Origin: Pseudomonas sp. 30_B
Lineage (GTDB): Bacteria; Pseudomonadota; Gammaproteobacteria; Pseudomonadales; Pseudomonadaceae
Direction: 5' to 3'
DNA: 64,000 bases
NCBI RefSeq assembly: GCF_017491605.1
Contig: NZ_JAFGYY010000002.1
Location: forward strand, 272,564-336,563
The position numbers were made by a program, and so were the translations under genes. The number at the start of each line of letters is the position of its first letter. The stretch's first letter is position 1. A model generated the notes under the pieces. It was not told where the DNA came from and ran no database searches. It saw only the letters and a list, made by a program, of their open reading frames with translations. This document shows, piece after piece, positions 1-7,851 of this stretch.

Positions 1-1
1 T

Positions 2-589
2 TCGGATCTCGACGCCGTGCTGCGTGAGCGTGTCGGTGACCTGCCGGGCTTCCGCCACCTGGCCCTGGGCGCCAACCTGCCCGGCTGCTGGGGTGCCTCG
101 GACTGCACCCTCGACCTGATCTTCGAGCAGAACCCCGGCGACGTCCTGGCCGAGCGCCTGGCGCACGTACCCGGCGCGGCCCGCCTGGAACGCCATGCCT
201 ACCGCCGCATCGGCGGTGGCCTGCGTGATCCGCAACTGACCGGCGGCATCTGGCGCACCCTGCTGCTGCACGTCAGGGCCGATGCCACCCCTGACCAGCG
301 CGAGGCGCTGGTGCGCGAGACGCTGCTGATGCCGGCGTACATACGGGGCATCCGCAACTGGCAGCTCTCCGAAGTCATCGGCGACAGCCGCTGGAGCTAC
401 GTCTGGCAGCAGGAATTCGCCGAGCTGGGCGACCTGCAGGGCGAGTACCTGGCGCATCCCTATCACTGGGGCTGGGTGGATCGCTGGTTCGACCCGGAAT
501 TCCCCGAATGGCTGGTCGACTCGATTTCCCACGCCTATTGCCCCTTCGACAGCAGCCTGCTGAGCCTGACCCAACGGAGTGCCTCCTGA
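2..589 (+). CDS. Dabb-domain (stress-responsive A/B barrel) protein, 5' partial
   Basis: The frame is open from the first bases, so the true start lies upstream; a GTG at 17 is only an internal candidate. About 195 residues are visible. The C-terminal part, with HWGWVDRWFDPEFPEW and the preceding alternating strands, resembles the Dabb family of ferredoxin-like dimeric barrels, which often accompany catabolic oxygenases as small cofactor-free enzymes or accessory proteins. The stop codon overlaps the ATG of the next gene (TGATG), which implies translational coupling and membership of the downstream oxidoreductase operon. Exact function is not known. Confidence 0.6.
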   Translation, partial: SDLDAVLRERVGDLPGFRHLALGANLPGCWGASDCTLDLIFEQNPGDVLAERLAHVPGAARLERHAYRRIGGGLRDPQLTGGIWRTLLLHVRADATPDQREALVRETLLMPAYIRGIRNWQLSEVIGDSRWSYVWQQEFAELGDLQGEYLAHPYHWGWVDRWFDPEFPEWLVDSISHAYCPFDSSLLSLTQRSAS

Positions 590-1566
590 TGCGCGCAGTG
601 ATCATCCAAGGTGTCGGCGGCGCCGAAGTGCTGCAGCTGGCCGAGGTCGAAACACCGCGTCCCGGCCCCGGCGAAGTGCTGGTGCGGGTGCGCTATGCCG
701 GCGTCAACCCGGCCGACTGGAAATGCCGCGAGGGCTATCTCGCCGGCTTCTTCGAATACCGCTTCCCGCTGGTGCTGGGCTTCGACCTCTCCGGCACCGT
801 CGCCGAGGTAGGCGAGGGCGTGGACGACCTGCCGGTCGGCACCCCGGTGTTCGCCCAGAGTGACATCGGCGCCGGCAAGTGGGGCTCCTACGCGGAATAC
901 GCCTGCGTCTCCCGTGCCTCCGTGGTGCGCATGCCGCAATCGCTGGACTTCGCCGCCGCCGCTGCGGTGCCGACGCCAGCCCTGGCCGCCTGGGCCGGCC
1001 TGTTCGACGAGGGCGGCCTGCAAGCCGGCCAGCGCGTGCTGGTGCATGGCGGCGGCAGCGCGGTGGGCGGTTTCGCCATCCAGCTCGCCCGGCACGCCGG
1101 CGCGCGGGTCGCCACTACCTGCAGCGGCGATAACCGCGAGCACGTTGCCGCCCTGGGCGCCGAGTGCGCCATCGACTACCGCCGCGACGATATCGGCGCC
1201 GTGTTGCGCGACTGGTCCGCCGATGGCGTCGACCTGGTCCTCGACTGCATCGGCGGCGGCAGCCTGCCGGACCCGCTGGGGCTGCTGCGCAAGGGCGGCA
1301 TCCTGGTGTCGATCCTCACCCTGGCGCCGGGCGACGGCGCGCTGGACATGGCCGCCGCAGAGCGTCTGGGCGTACGCATGGCAGTGGCCTACAGCCGCAT
1401 GCCCAGCGGCGCCACCCTGCAGCGCGTGGCCGACCTGCTGGCCAATGGCACGCTGGTGCCGCCGCGCCTGGAACAGTTGCCGCTGGCCGACGTGGCCGTG
1501 GCCCATACCCGCCTGCAACAGGGCGCGGCCCGTACCAAGCAGGTCCTGCTGGTGACGGCAGACTGA
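589..1566 (+). CDS. Zinc-independent medium-chain alcohol dehydrogenase / quinone oxidoreductase family protein
   Basis: 325 residues. An N-terminal GroES-like domain (VRYAGVNPADWKCREG) is followed by a Rossmann domain with the nucleotide-binding stretch VLVHGGGSAVGGFAIQLA near residues 150-170. It lacks the structural-zinc cysteine cluster, as is usual for the quinone oxidoreductase branch of the MDR superfamily. Such enzymes reduce quinones, enones or related C=C and C=O groups with NAD(P)H. The ATG overlaps the stop of the upstream Dabb gene. Its place in an operon with an SDR, a hydrolase and an Old Yellow Enzyme suggests a reductive step in degradation of a carbonyl compound; the substrate is unknown. 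Confidence 0.8.
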   Translation: MRAVIIQGVGGAEVLQLAEVETPRPGPGEVLVRVRYAGVNPADWKCREGYLAGFFEYRFPLVLGFDLSGTVAEVGEGVDDLPVGTPVFAQSDIGAGKWGSYAEYACVSRASVVRMPQSLDFAAAAAVPTPALAAWAGLFDEGGLQAGQRVLVHGGGSAVGGFAIQLARHAGARVATTCSGDNREHVAALGAECAIDYRRDDIGAVLRDWSADGVDLVLDCIGGGSLPDPLGLLRKGGILVSILTLAPGDGALDMAAAERLGVRMAVAYSRMPSGATLQRVADLLANGTLVPPRLEQLPLADVAVAHTRLQQGAARTKQVLLVTAD

Positions 1567-1581
1567 AAAAGAGGAATGACC

Positions 1582-2397
1582 ATGAGCGTTCGACAAGGCC
1601 AGGTGGCCGTGATCACCGGTGCCGCCAGCGGCATCGGCCGGGGCCTGGCGGAACATGCGGCGAAACGGGGTCTGCGCCTGGTGCTGGCCGACCGCGACCA
1701 GGCTGGTCTCGATGACCTGGCCGGGCAACTGCGGGTCGGCGGCAGTGAGGTGCTGGCGCGGGTGACCGACGTGGCCAACGAAGCGGACCTTGCGGCCCTG
1801 CGCGACGCCGCGCTGGCGCAGTTCGGCGGCGTCGACCTGCTGTTCAACAACGCCGGCGTGATGCAGACCGGCGCCAGCTGGGAACTGAGCGCGGCGCAGT
1901 GGCAGCGCATGATCGACATCAACCTGGTGGGCGTGATCAACGGCCTGCGGGTCTTCATGCCGACCCTGCTGGCCCAGGGTCGCCCGGCCCATGTGATCAA
2001 CACCGCGTCGCTTGCCGGCCTGCTCACCAGCCCATTCCTGGCCGCCTACACGGTGACCAAGCAGGCGCTGGTGGCGCTCTCCGAAGTGCTGCACCACGAG
2101 ATGGTCGCCCTCAACGCGCCGATCGGCGTCTCGGTGCTCTGCCCGGGGCCGGTGGCCAGCCGCATCATGGCCTCCGACCAGGCGGGCGAGGGCGCCGGCG
2201 CCGCGCTGGGCGCGCTGCTGGAGCAAAGCATTCGCCAGGGCATGTCGGCGGACGAACTGGCCGCCGTGGTGTTCCAGGCGATCGACGAGAAGCGCTTCTG
2301 GATCCTGCCGCATCCGGACTTCAAGCCTGCGCTGCAGGCCCGCACGCAAAGCATCCTCGATGAGACCAACCCGGTCTTCCTGATGGCCGACGTATAA
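1582..2397 (+). CDS. SDR family NAD(P)-dependent oxidoreductase
   Basis: About 271 residues with the classical short-chain dehydrogenase features: TGAASGIG cofactor motif near residues 13-20, NNAG, a catalytic Ser region and YTVTK catalytic Tyr/Lys. Two start codons occur, ATG 1576 and ATG 1582; the purine-rich AAGAGGA just upstream is correctly spaced only for 1582. The family oxidises or reduces hydroxyl/keto groups. It lies 15 bases after the MDR gene and 11 bases before the hydrolase, so is co-transcribed. The extended C-terminus (IDEKRFWILPHPDFKPAL) is typical of SDRs in terpenoid and steroid clusters, but the substrate cannot be read from the sequence. Confidence 0.85.
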   Translation: MSVRQGQVAVITGAASGIGRGLAEHAAKRGLRLVLADRDQAGLDDLAGQLRVGGSEVLARVTDVANEADLAALRDAALAQFGGVDLLFNNAGVMQTGASWELSAAQWQRMIDINLVGVINGLRVFMPTLLAQGRPAHVINTASLAGLLTSPFLAAYTVTKQALVALSEVLHHEMVALNAPIGVSVLCPGPVASRIMASDQAGEGAGAALGALLEQSIRQGMSADELAAVVFQAIDEKRFWILPHPDFKPALQARTQSILDETNPVFLMADV

Positions 2398-2408
2398 AAG
2401 GAGTGACC

Positions 2409-3323
2409 ATGGCCCTCGATCCTCATATGCAGGCGCTGCTCGAACAGTTCGCCGGCGCCTTCGCCCTCGACTTCGACACCCTCGACGCCCCCACCTACCG
2501 CAGCTTCGCCGACCAGGGCCTGCCGGGCGAACCCGTTGCCCTGGCCGAGGTGCGCGACCTTTGCCTGGCCGATGGGTTGCCGGTGCGGCTGTACCGCCCG
2601 AGCGCCGAAGCCGGCCTGCCGCTGCTGGTGTTCTTCCATGGCGGCGGCTTCGTCGCCGGCACTATCGACACCCATGACGACCTCTGCCGTCGCCTGGCCC
2701 AGGCCACTGGCGCTGCCGTGGCGTCGGTGGGCTACCGGCTGGCGCCGGAAACCCGCTTCCCGGGGCCGGCGGAAGACTGCTACCGCGCCACCTGCGAACT
2801 GGTCGAGCGTGCCGCCGAACTCGGTGCCGACGGCTCGCGCCTGGCCCTGGCCGGCGACAGCGCCGGCGGCAACCTGGCCATCGCTGCCGCACGCCTGCTC
2901 GCCCAGCGCGGCGGGCCGCGCCCGAACGCGCTGTGCCTGTTCTACCCGGTGACCGACCAGAGCTGTGGCACGGCCTCCTACCGCGAGTTCGCCAAGGGGC
3001 ACTTCCTCGAAGCGCCGATGATGCATTGGTTCTGGCGCCAGTACCTGGGACAGTGGCCCGCGCCGCTGGATGTGCTGGCCTCGCCGCTGCACGCCGCCGA
3101 CCTCGGCAGCCTGCCGCCGACCCTGCTGATGAGCGCCGAATACGACCCGTTGCGCGACGAGGGCGAAGCCTTCGCCGAGCGCGCCCGCGCCGCGGGTGCC
3201 GAGGTCGCCCTGGTGCGCGCCGAGGGCATGATCCACGGCTTCGCCAGCTTCGCACCCTTCGCCCCCCGGGCCGCCGCCTACCTCGCGGAAGCGGCGGGCT
3301 GGCTGCGCGGCAACCTGGCCTGA
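2409..3323 (+). CDS. Alpha/beta hydrolase, hormone-sensitive-lipase family
   Basis: 304 residues. The oxyanion-hole motif HGGGF starts at residue 77 and the nucleophile elbow GDSAGG places the catalytic serine at residue 151; EYDPLRDEG and MIHGF supply the Asp and His of the triad. These are diagnostic of the HSL/esterase branch (bacterial HSL, class IV lipases). I chose ATG 2409 over GTG 2403 because AAGGAG just upstream has proper spacing. Likely hydrolyses an ester or lactone formed during degradation, for example after a Baeyer-Villiger-type oxidation; that role is inferred from the operon. No signal peptide, so cytoplasmic. Confidence 0.85.
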   Translation: MALDPHMQALLEQFAGAFALDFDTLDAPTYRSFADQGLPGEPVALAEVRDLCLADGLPVRLYRPSAEAGLPLLVFFHGGGFVAGTIDTHDDLCRRLAQATGAAVASVGYRLAPETRFPGPAEDCYRATCELVERAAELGADGSRLALAGDSAGGNLAIAAARLLAQRGGPRPNALCLFYPVTDQSCGTASYREFAKGHFLEAPMMHWFWRQYLGQWPAPLDVLASPLHAADLGSLPPTLLMSAEYDPLRDEGEAFAERARAAGAEVALVRAEGMIHGFASFAPFAPRAAAYLAEAAGWLRGNLA

Positions 3324-3333
3324 GGAGGCGGAC

Positions 3334-4440
3334 ATGACGCTGGACAGTCCGCTGCACCTGATCGAAGCGCTGCGTCGCGGCCAGCCGGTGGTGCTGGTCG
3401 ACGGCGAGGATGACGGCGGCGATGGCATGCTGCTGCAGGCCGCCGAGTTCATCGACGACACCGCGCTGAACTTCTTCGCCCGCGAGGCGCGCGGGCTGAT
3501 CTGCCTGGCGCTGACCGATGCACGCTGCCAGGAACTCGGCCTCAAGCCGATGACCGACAGCCCGCGCGGCGAGGGCAAGGGCTTCATGGTCTCCATCGAG
3601 GCCGCGCAAGGCATCAGCACCGGCATCTCCGCCGCCGACCGCGCGCGCACCGTGCAGGTCGCGACGAATCCGGCCAGTGGCCCGGCGGACCTGGTCAGCC
3701 CCGGCCACATCTTCCCGCTGCGCGCCTTGCCCGGCGGCGTGATGAGCCGCGCCGGCCACGCCGAAGCGGCCTGCGACCTGGCCCGCCTGGCCGGCTTGCA
3801 GCCGGCGGCGCTGATCGCCGGCATCCTCGACGAGGAGGGCGAGAACGCCCGTGGCGAAACCCTGCGCGCCTTTGCCCAGCGCCATGACCTGCGCATGGGC
3901 GGCATCGCCGAGCTGATCCACCACCGCATCCTCCACGAAGGCACCATCGCCCGCAGCGGCGAATACCGCATCGACACCCGCCACGGCCCGTTCCGCGTGT
4001 GCGCCTACCACGACGCCTTCAAGGACGTGGTGCACCTGGCCCTGGTGCGCGGCGAAGTGAACCCGGCGCAGCCGGTGCTGGTGCGCGTGCAGGCGGTGGA
4101 AACCTTCCGCGACCTGCTGGCCGGCGAGCCGCCGCGCGGGCCGCAGCAATGGAGCCTGGACCGTTCCCTGGCGCGCATCGCCGCCGAAGGCTGCGGCGTG
4201 CTGGTACTGTTGGCGCAGCAGGAAAGCGCTGCCGCCATACTCGACCAGCTGAGCCACGGCCTGCACCTGCAGGCGCCGAATTTCCCCCAGCGTACCCTGG
4301 GCGTCGGCGCGCAGATCCTGCGTGACCTGGGCGTGCACCAGATGCGCCTGATGAGCTTCCCGGCGCCCTACAAGGCGGTGTCCGGCTTCGACCTGGAGGT
4401 CGTCGAGTTCGTCCCCTTCACCCCCGCCCAGGAGGCCTGA
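3334..4440 (+). CDS. RibBA-like protein (DHBP synthase / GTP cyclohydrolase II fold) with altered active sites
   Basis: 368 residues. The N-terminal ~200 residues follow 3,4-dihydroxy-2-butanone-4-phosphate synthase (SIEAAQGISTGISAADR, PGHIFPLRA, GGVMSRAGHAEA). The acidic catalytic loop, DDEDRENEGD in typical enzymes, reads DGEDDGGDGM here, so the two conserved Glu residues have become Gly and Asp. The C-terminal half aligns with GTP cyclohydrolase II but lacks the zinc-binding cysteines that normally follow the GEPLVRVHSE-like segment. RibBX proteins with a dead cyclohydrolase half are known; loss of the RibB loop is rarer. It may be a repurposed or non-catalytic paralogue in an operon rich in flavoenzymes. 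A good SD (GAGGAGG) precedes the ATG. Confidence 0.8.
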   Translation: MTLDSPLHLIEALRRGQPVVLVDGEDDGGDGMLLQAAEFIDDTALNFFAREARGLICLALTDARCQELGLKPMTDSPRGEGKGFMVSIEAAQGISTGISAADRARTVQVATNPASGPADLVSPGHIFPLRALPGGVMSRAGHAEAACDLARLAGLQPAALIAGILDEEGENARGETLRAFAQRHDLRMGGIAELIHHRILHEGTIARSGEYRIDTRHGPFRVCAYHDAFKDVVHLALVRGEVNPAQPVLVRVQAVETFRDLLAGEPPRGPQQWSLDRSLARIAAEGCGVLVLLAQQESAAAILDQLSHGLHLQAPNFPQRTLGVGAQILRDLGVHQMRLMSFPAPYKAVSGFDLEVVEFVPFTPAQEA

Positions 4441-4441
4441 A

Positions 4442-5668
4442 ATGACCCCGCAAGACGCGCTGGACAAGGTATTCGCACCCGCCAAACTGGCCGGCCTGAC
4501 CCTGCGTAACCGGGTGATCAAGACCGCCACCTTCGAGGGCATGTGCCCGGGCGGCATGCCCAGCGAAGACCTGGTCGCGCACCACGCACGCATGGCCCGT
4601 GGCGGCGTCGCCCTGAGCACCGTGGCCTACTGCGGCGTATCGCCCGACGGCCTGACCTTCCCCGATCAGATGTGGATGCACGAAGGCGTCTTCGACAAGT
4701 TGCGTGACCTGGCCGGGGCGGTACACCGCGAGGGCGGGGCGGTGTCGGCGCAGCTGGCGCACTGCGGCTTCTTCAGCCGCAATCGCCCGCAGAACATCCC
4801 GCGCCCACGCGGCCCCAGCGCCTGCATCAACCAGTACGGTCTGTTCTCCGGCGTACCCTTCGCCGGCGCCATGGGCGATGCGGACATCCGCAAGACCCTC
4901 GACGAATACCGCAACGCGGCGGCCTTCGTGAAACGCGCCGGCTTCGACGCCATCGAAATCCACATGGGCCACGGCTACCTGCTCAGCCAGTTCATCTCCC
5001 CGGCCACCAACAAGCGCACCGACGCCTACGGCGGCAGCCTGGACAACCGCCTGCGCCTGCCGCTGGAAGTGCTGGCGGCGGTGCGCGAGGCGGTGGGCGA
5101 CGACTTCCCGATCCTGGCCAAGCTCAACCTCAGCGACGGCTTCGCCGGCGGCCTGGAGATCGACGAATCCTGCCGCGCCGCCCAGCGCCTGGCCGAGCAT
5201 GGCCTGAACGCACTGGTCATGAGCGGCGGTTTCACCAGCCGCTCGCCGATGTACCTGTTCCGTGGCGAAAGCCCGCTGCAGCAGATGATCCCGCTGGAAC
5301 CCAACCCATTGCAGCGCACCGCGATGAAATGGTTCGGCGGCCGCCTGTTCGCCAGCTCGCCCTACGCCGAGATGTACTTCCTCGACCAGGCCCGCCGCGT
5401 ACGCCAGGCCACCGACATGCCGCTGGTGTACCTGGGCGGCGTGAGCACCCGCGACAGCCTGCAACGCGCCATGGGCGAAGGCTTCGACTTCGTCGCCATG
5501 GGCCGCGCCCTGCTGCGCGACCCCGATCTGGTGCGCAACATCCAGCAGCAGGCCGGGCGCTACGAGAACGGCTGCAACCACTGCAACCAGTGCGTAGCAA
5601 CCATGGGGCTGCCGGGTGGGATTCGCTGTGTGCTGAACCGGCCGGAGAGTTTTGCGGCGGTTCTTTAG
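4442..5668 (+). CDS. Old Yellow Enzyme family NADH:flavin oxidoreductase
   Basis: 408 residues, starting one base after the preceding stop. It is a FMN-binding TIM barrel with the signature HGYLLSQFISPATNKRTDAY and downstream YGGSLDNR near residues 180-205, and FVAMGRALLRDP for phosphate binding near the C-terminus. The last 30 residues hold NGCNHCNQC plus a further Cys, the start of the iron-sulfur ligand set found in dienoyl-CoA-reductase-like OYEs, but the C-terminal FAD/NADPH domains of those proteins are absent. Likely reduces an activated C=C bond, such as an enone, in the operon's pathway. Last gene before a strong terminator. Confidence 0.85.
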   Translation: MTPQDALDKVFAPAKLAGLTLRNRVIKTATFEGMCPGGMPSEDLVAHHARMARGGVALSTVAYCGVSPDGLTFPDQMWMHEGVFDKLRDLAGAVHREGGAVSAQLAHCGFFSRNRPQNIPRPRGPSACINQYGLFSGVPFAGAMGDADIRKTLDEYRNAAAFVKRAGFDAIEIHMGHGYLLSQFISPATNKRTDAYGGSLDNRLRLPLEVLAAVREAVGDDFPILAKLNLSDGFAGGLEIDESCRAAQRLAEHGLNALVMSGGFTSRSPMYLFRGESPLQQMIPLEPNPLQRTAMKWFGGRLFASSPYAEMYFLDQARRVRQATDMPLVYLGGVSTRDSLQRAMGEGFDFVAMGRALLRDPDLVRNIQQQAGRYENGCNHCNQCVATMGLPGGIRCVLNRPESFAAVL

Positions 5669-5689
5669 GTCGTACCCAAGACGTAAAGA

Positions 5690-5728
5690 AAAACGGCCTG
5701 CACCTTTCGGTGCAGGCCGTTTTCTTTT
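5690..5728. terminator. Bidirectional rho-independent terminator
   Basis: An AACGGCCTGCACC stem, short TTTC loop and exact complement are followed by TTTTCTTTT on the plus strand; the minus strand also carries a T-run (CGTTTTTCTTT). It sits between the converging Old Yellow Enzyme and autotransporter genes. Confidence 0.9.
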
Positions 5729-5772
5729 GCCTACCCCTCAGGCGCCCTGTCGGCCCCTGAGGGTTACCGCAC

Positions 5773-7683
5773 TTAGAAGTCGAACCCCAGGCTGATAGTG
5801 CCGCTCAGGCCATGGTTGTCCGAGCCTTGCAAGCCCTGGGCAGTGGCGCTGACGCTGACCGCGCCGGCGCGGGCGGTGAGGCCGGCGCCGACCTTGAACA
5901 GGTCGCGGTCGTTGAAGGCCGAGACCTGTTCCACGGCGAAGCCCTGGACCGCCCCCTGGCTCTTCACCTCGGGATTGCCGAAGGCGTGCTCGTAGCCCAG
6001 GTTCAGCCCCGGCTCCAGGCTCCAGTCGCCGACGCGGGACTGGCCGAAGCCCAGGTTCAGTCCGCCGACCAGGCTGGTGACGGTCTTGTCGACGGTGTCG
6101 ACGTCCAGGGCCAGTTCGCTGCCGTGTTCAGTGAAGCTGTCCAGGCGGACCTGGCTGACGCGCACGCCGAGGGTCGGCTCCAGCGTCAGGTTGTCGCTGT
6201 GGGTGCGGTAGCCGAGGTTGGCCAGGGCACTGAACAGGCTGCCCTGGGTATCGCCCTTGGCACGGCCCAGGTCGTAGCCGAGGTCGCGGCGGCTGTCGTA
6301 GTCGACGTAGCCGGCGTCCAGGCGCAGGTCGGCATAGGCGCCCTGATCCAGGCTGTCGAAGGCGTAGCGGCCCCCCAGGGTGATGAAGGTGAGGTCGGCG
6401 TCGGCGGAGGCGCCGGAGCTGGCCACGTCGCCGTTGGAGTAGCCGAAGCCTGCGCGGGCGCTGGTCTGGCTGTCGAAGCGGTGGGTCAGGCCGACCAGCA
6501 TGCCCTGGCTGTGCTCGTTGCTGCTGGAGGCATGGGAGGAGCCGTCGGTGCCGACGTAGCTGGCCAGCGCGCTCATCCACAGCTGGTTCTCGCCTTCGCG
6601 CAGGTCGCGGCCGCTGGCGTAGGGGGCGATGGCGCTGTCGATCTGCATGGGTTGGCGCAGCAGGTAGCTGACCGAGTCGGCGTGGATCTGTCCGCCGACG
6701 CGCTGTTCCAGGCCACCCAGGCTGCCGGCGTCGATGGCCGATTGCAGGTAGTAGTTGTAGGCGCTGTAGCGGCCGGAGAGGTCGCTTTCCTGCAGGGCGG
6801 CGAGCAGGCCGGCGCCGGCCGCGGCGTTGCCGGCGAGCCCCGCCTGGCCGGGCAGGGTGCCGTAGCGGACCATCTTGCCGCGCAGCACGTAAATGGTTTC
6901 CTGGTCCAGGCCCAGGCCTTGCTTGAGGTAGTTGTCGACCGAGCCGTAGCTGGCGGTGATCTGGTCGAGGCCGGCCTGCAGGTAGCTTTCTTCCACACCC
7001 AGCAACGGCGCATAGACGGCGGCCATTGCCGGCGCGTAGGCGCTGAGCTTGGCCAGGGTGGCGCTGATGCTGCCGGCGCTGTAGCTGTTGGTGGCCAGGT
7101 AGTCCTGCATGATGGTGGCCGAGTCGACGCCGGCGATGGACTGCAGCATGGCGGCGGTCCAGCCGGTGCGGTCCTTGCCGGAGGTGCAGTGGAAGATCAC
7201 CGGGTCTTCGGCGCTGGCCAATTCCATGAACAGTTCGCGGTAGCGCGCCCGCTGGCCGGCGTCGGTGACGAAGTCGCGGTTCAGGTCGCGCATCCACTCC
7301 TTGGCGGCGGCGGGGCTGGTGAGGGGCGGATGCACCTGCTCGCCGCCGATGATGTTGATGTTCTCGTAGCGCGCGCCGGCGGGAAGGACGTCCGGTGCCT
7401 GGGCGATTTCGCCGGGGGTGCGCAGGTCGAAGATTTCGCCGATCCCCAGTCCTTCGAGGATGGTCTTGTCGTTGCCCTTCAGGGTCAGGGCGTTGGAGCG
7501 GTAGAACACGCCGGAACGCATGACGCCGCCGTTGGCGGTGACGTCGGCCTGGGAGGTGCCGGCGACGTCGCGGAAGTTGTCTGCTCCGGTGAGGCGCGGG
7601 GTATCCAGCGAGAGGTCGAGGGCGAGGGCGGAGGTGTGCGGCAGGCAGAGCAGAGCAGCGGGGATGAGCAGTCGCTTGGCCAC
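5773..7683 (-). CDS. Tyrosine-phosphatase passenger fused to an autotransporter beta-barrel
   Basis: 636 residues from a GTG start preceded by AAGGA. Residues 1-22 are a Sec signal peptide (LLIPAALLCLPHTSALA). Residues ~30-300 are a PtpB-like phosphatase (Y_phosphatase3 type): NFRDVAG near 36 and the P-loop HCTSGKDRTG with nucleophile Cys166 and Arg172. Residues ~365-636 form an autotransporter barrel of alternating amphipathic strands ending in Phe (SLGFDF). Type Va secretion would put the phosphatase outside or on the cell surface. Possible targets are phosphoproteins, phosphoinositides or phosphate esters; none is known from the sequence. It lies between the catabolic operon and DUF1329/DUF1302 but has its own terminator and probably its own promoter. 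Confidence 0.85.
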   Translation of the reverse strand: MAKRLLIPAALLCLPHTSALALDLSLDTPRLTGADNFRDVAGTSQADVTANGGVMRSGVFYRSNALTLKGNDKTILEGLGIGEIFDLRTPGEIAQAPDVLPAGARYENINIIGGEQVHPPLTSPAAAKEWMRDLNRDFVTDAGQRARYRELFMELASAEDPVIFHCTSGKDRTGWTAAMLQSIAGVDSATIMQDYLATNSYSAGSISATLAKLSAYAPAMAAVYAPLLGVEESYLQAGLDQITASYGSVDNYLKQGLGLDQETIYVLRGKMVRYGTLPGQAGLAGNAAAGAGLLAALQESDLSGRYSAYNYYLQSAIDAGSLGGLEQRVGGQIHADSVSYLLRQPMQIDSAIAPYASGRDLREGENQLWMSALASYVGTDGSSHASSSNEHSQGMLVGLTHRFDSQTSARAGFGYSNGDVASSGASADADLTFITLGGRYAFDSLDQGAYADLRLDAGYVDYDSRRDLGYDLGRAKGDTQGSLFSALANLGYRTHSDNLTLEPTLGVRVSQVRLDSFTEHGSELALDVDTVDKTVTSLVGGLNLGFGQSRVGDWSLEPGLNLGYEHAFGNPEVKSQGAVQGFAVEQVSAFNDRDLFKVGAGLTARAGAVSVSATAQGLQGSDNHGLSGTISLGFDF

Positions 7684-7713
7684 GAGGGATGATCCTTATC
7701 GAGGGTGGTGGTC

Positions 7714-7759
7714 ATGACGCTGTGCGATGAGCCCGGCGGCTCATGCACGGGTGCGTCAT
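7714..7759. repeat. Nested inverted repeat upstream of the autotransporter gene
   Basis: Outer arms ATGACGC/GCGTCAT enclose inner arms ATGAGCC/GGCTCAT. It lies 31-76 bases before the GTG start of the phosphatase-autotransporter gene, so could be an operator or an untranslated-leader hairpin. Function is inferred from position only. Confidence 0.4.
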
Positions 7760-7806
7760 CGTTTCCGGCGCGAACACTACCGCGCCAAAATGAAATTCTC
7801 GGGACG

Positions 7807-7841
7807 AAAAAAAACCGGACGCCCCGGTGAGGGACGTCCGG
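7807..7841 (-). terminator. Rho-independent terminator of the DUF1302-DUF1329 operon
   Basis: On the minus strand, a CCGGACG(T)CCC stem closes with GGGCGTCCGG (one-base bulge), followed by eight T residues. It begins 11 bases after the DUF1329 stop codon. Confidence 0.9.
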
Positions 7842-7851
7842 CCTGGCAGGC

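Noticed and set aside
5812..7692. 626-codon plus-strand frame
   Set aside because: Antisense to the phosphatase-autotransporter, which has a signal peptide, P-loop and barrel. The plus-strand product is Ala/Gly/Val-rich without motifs.
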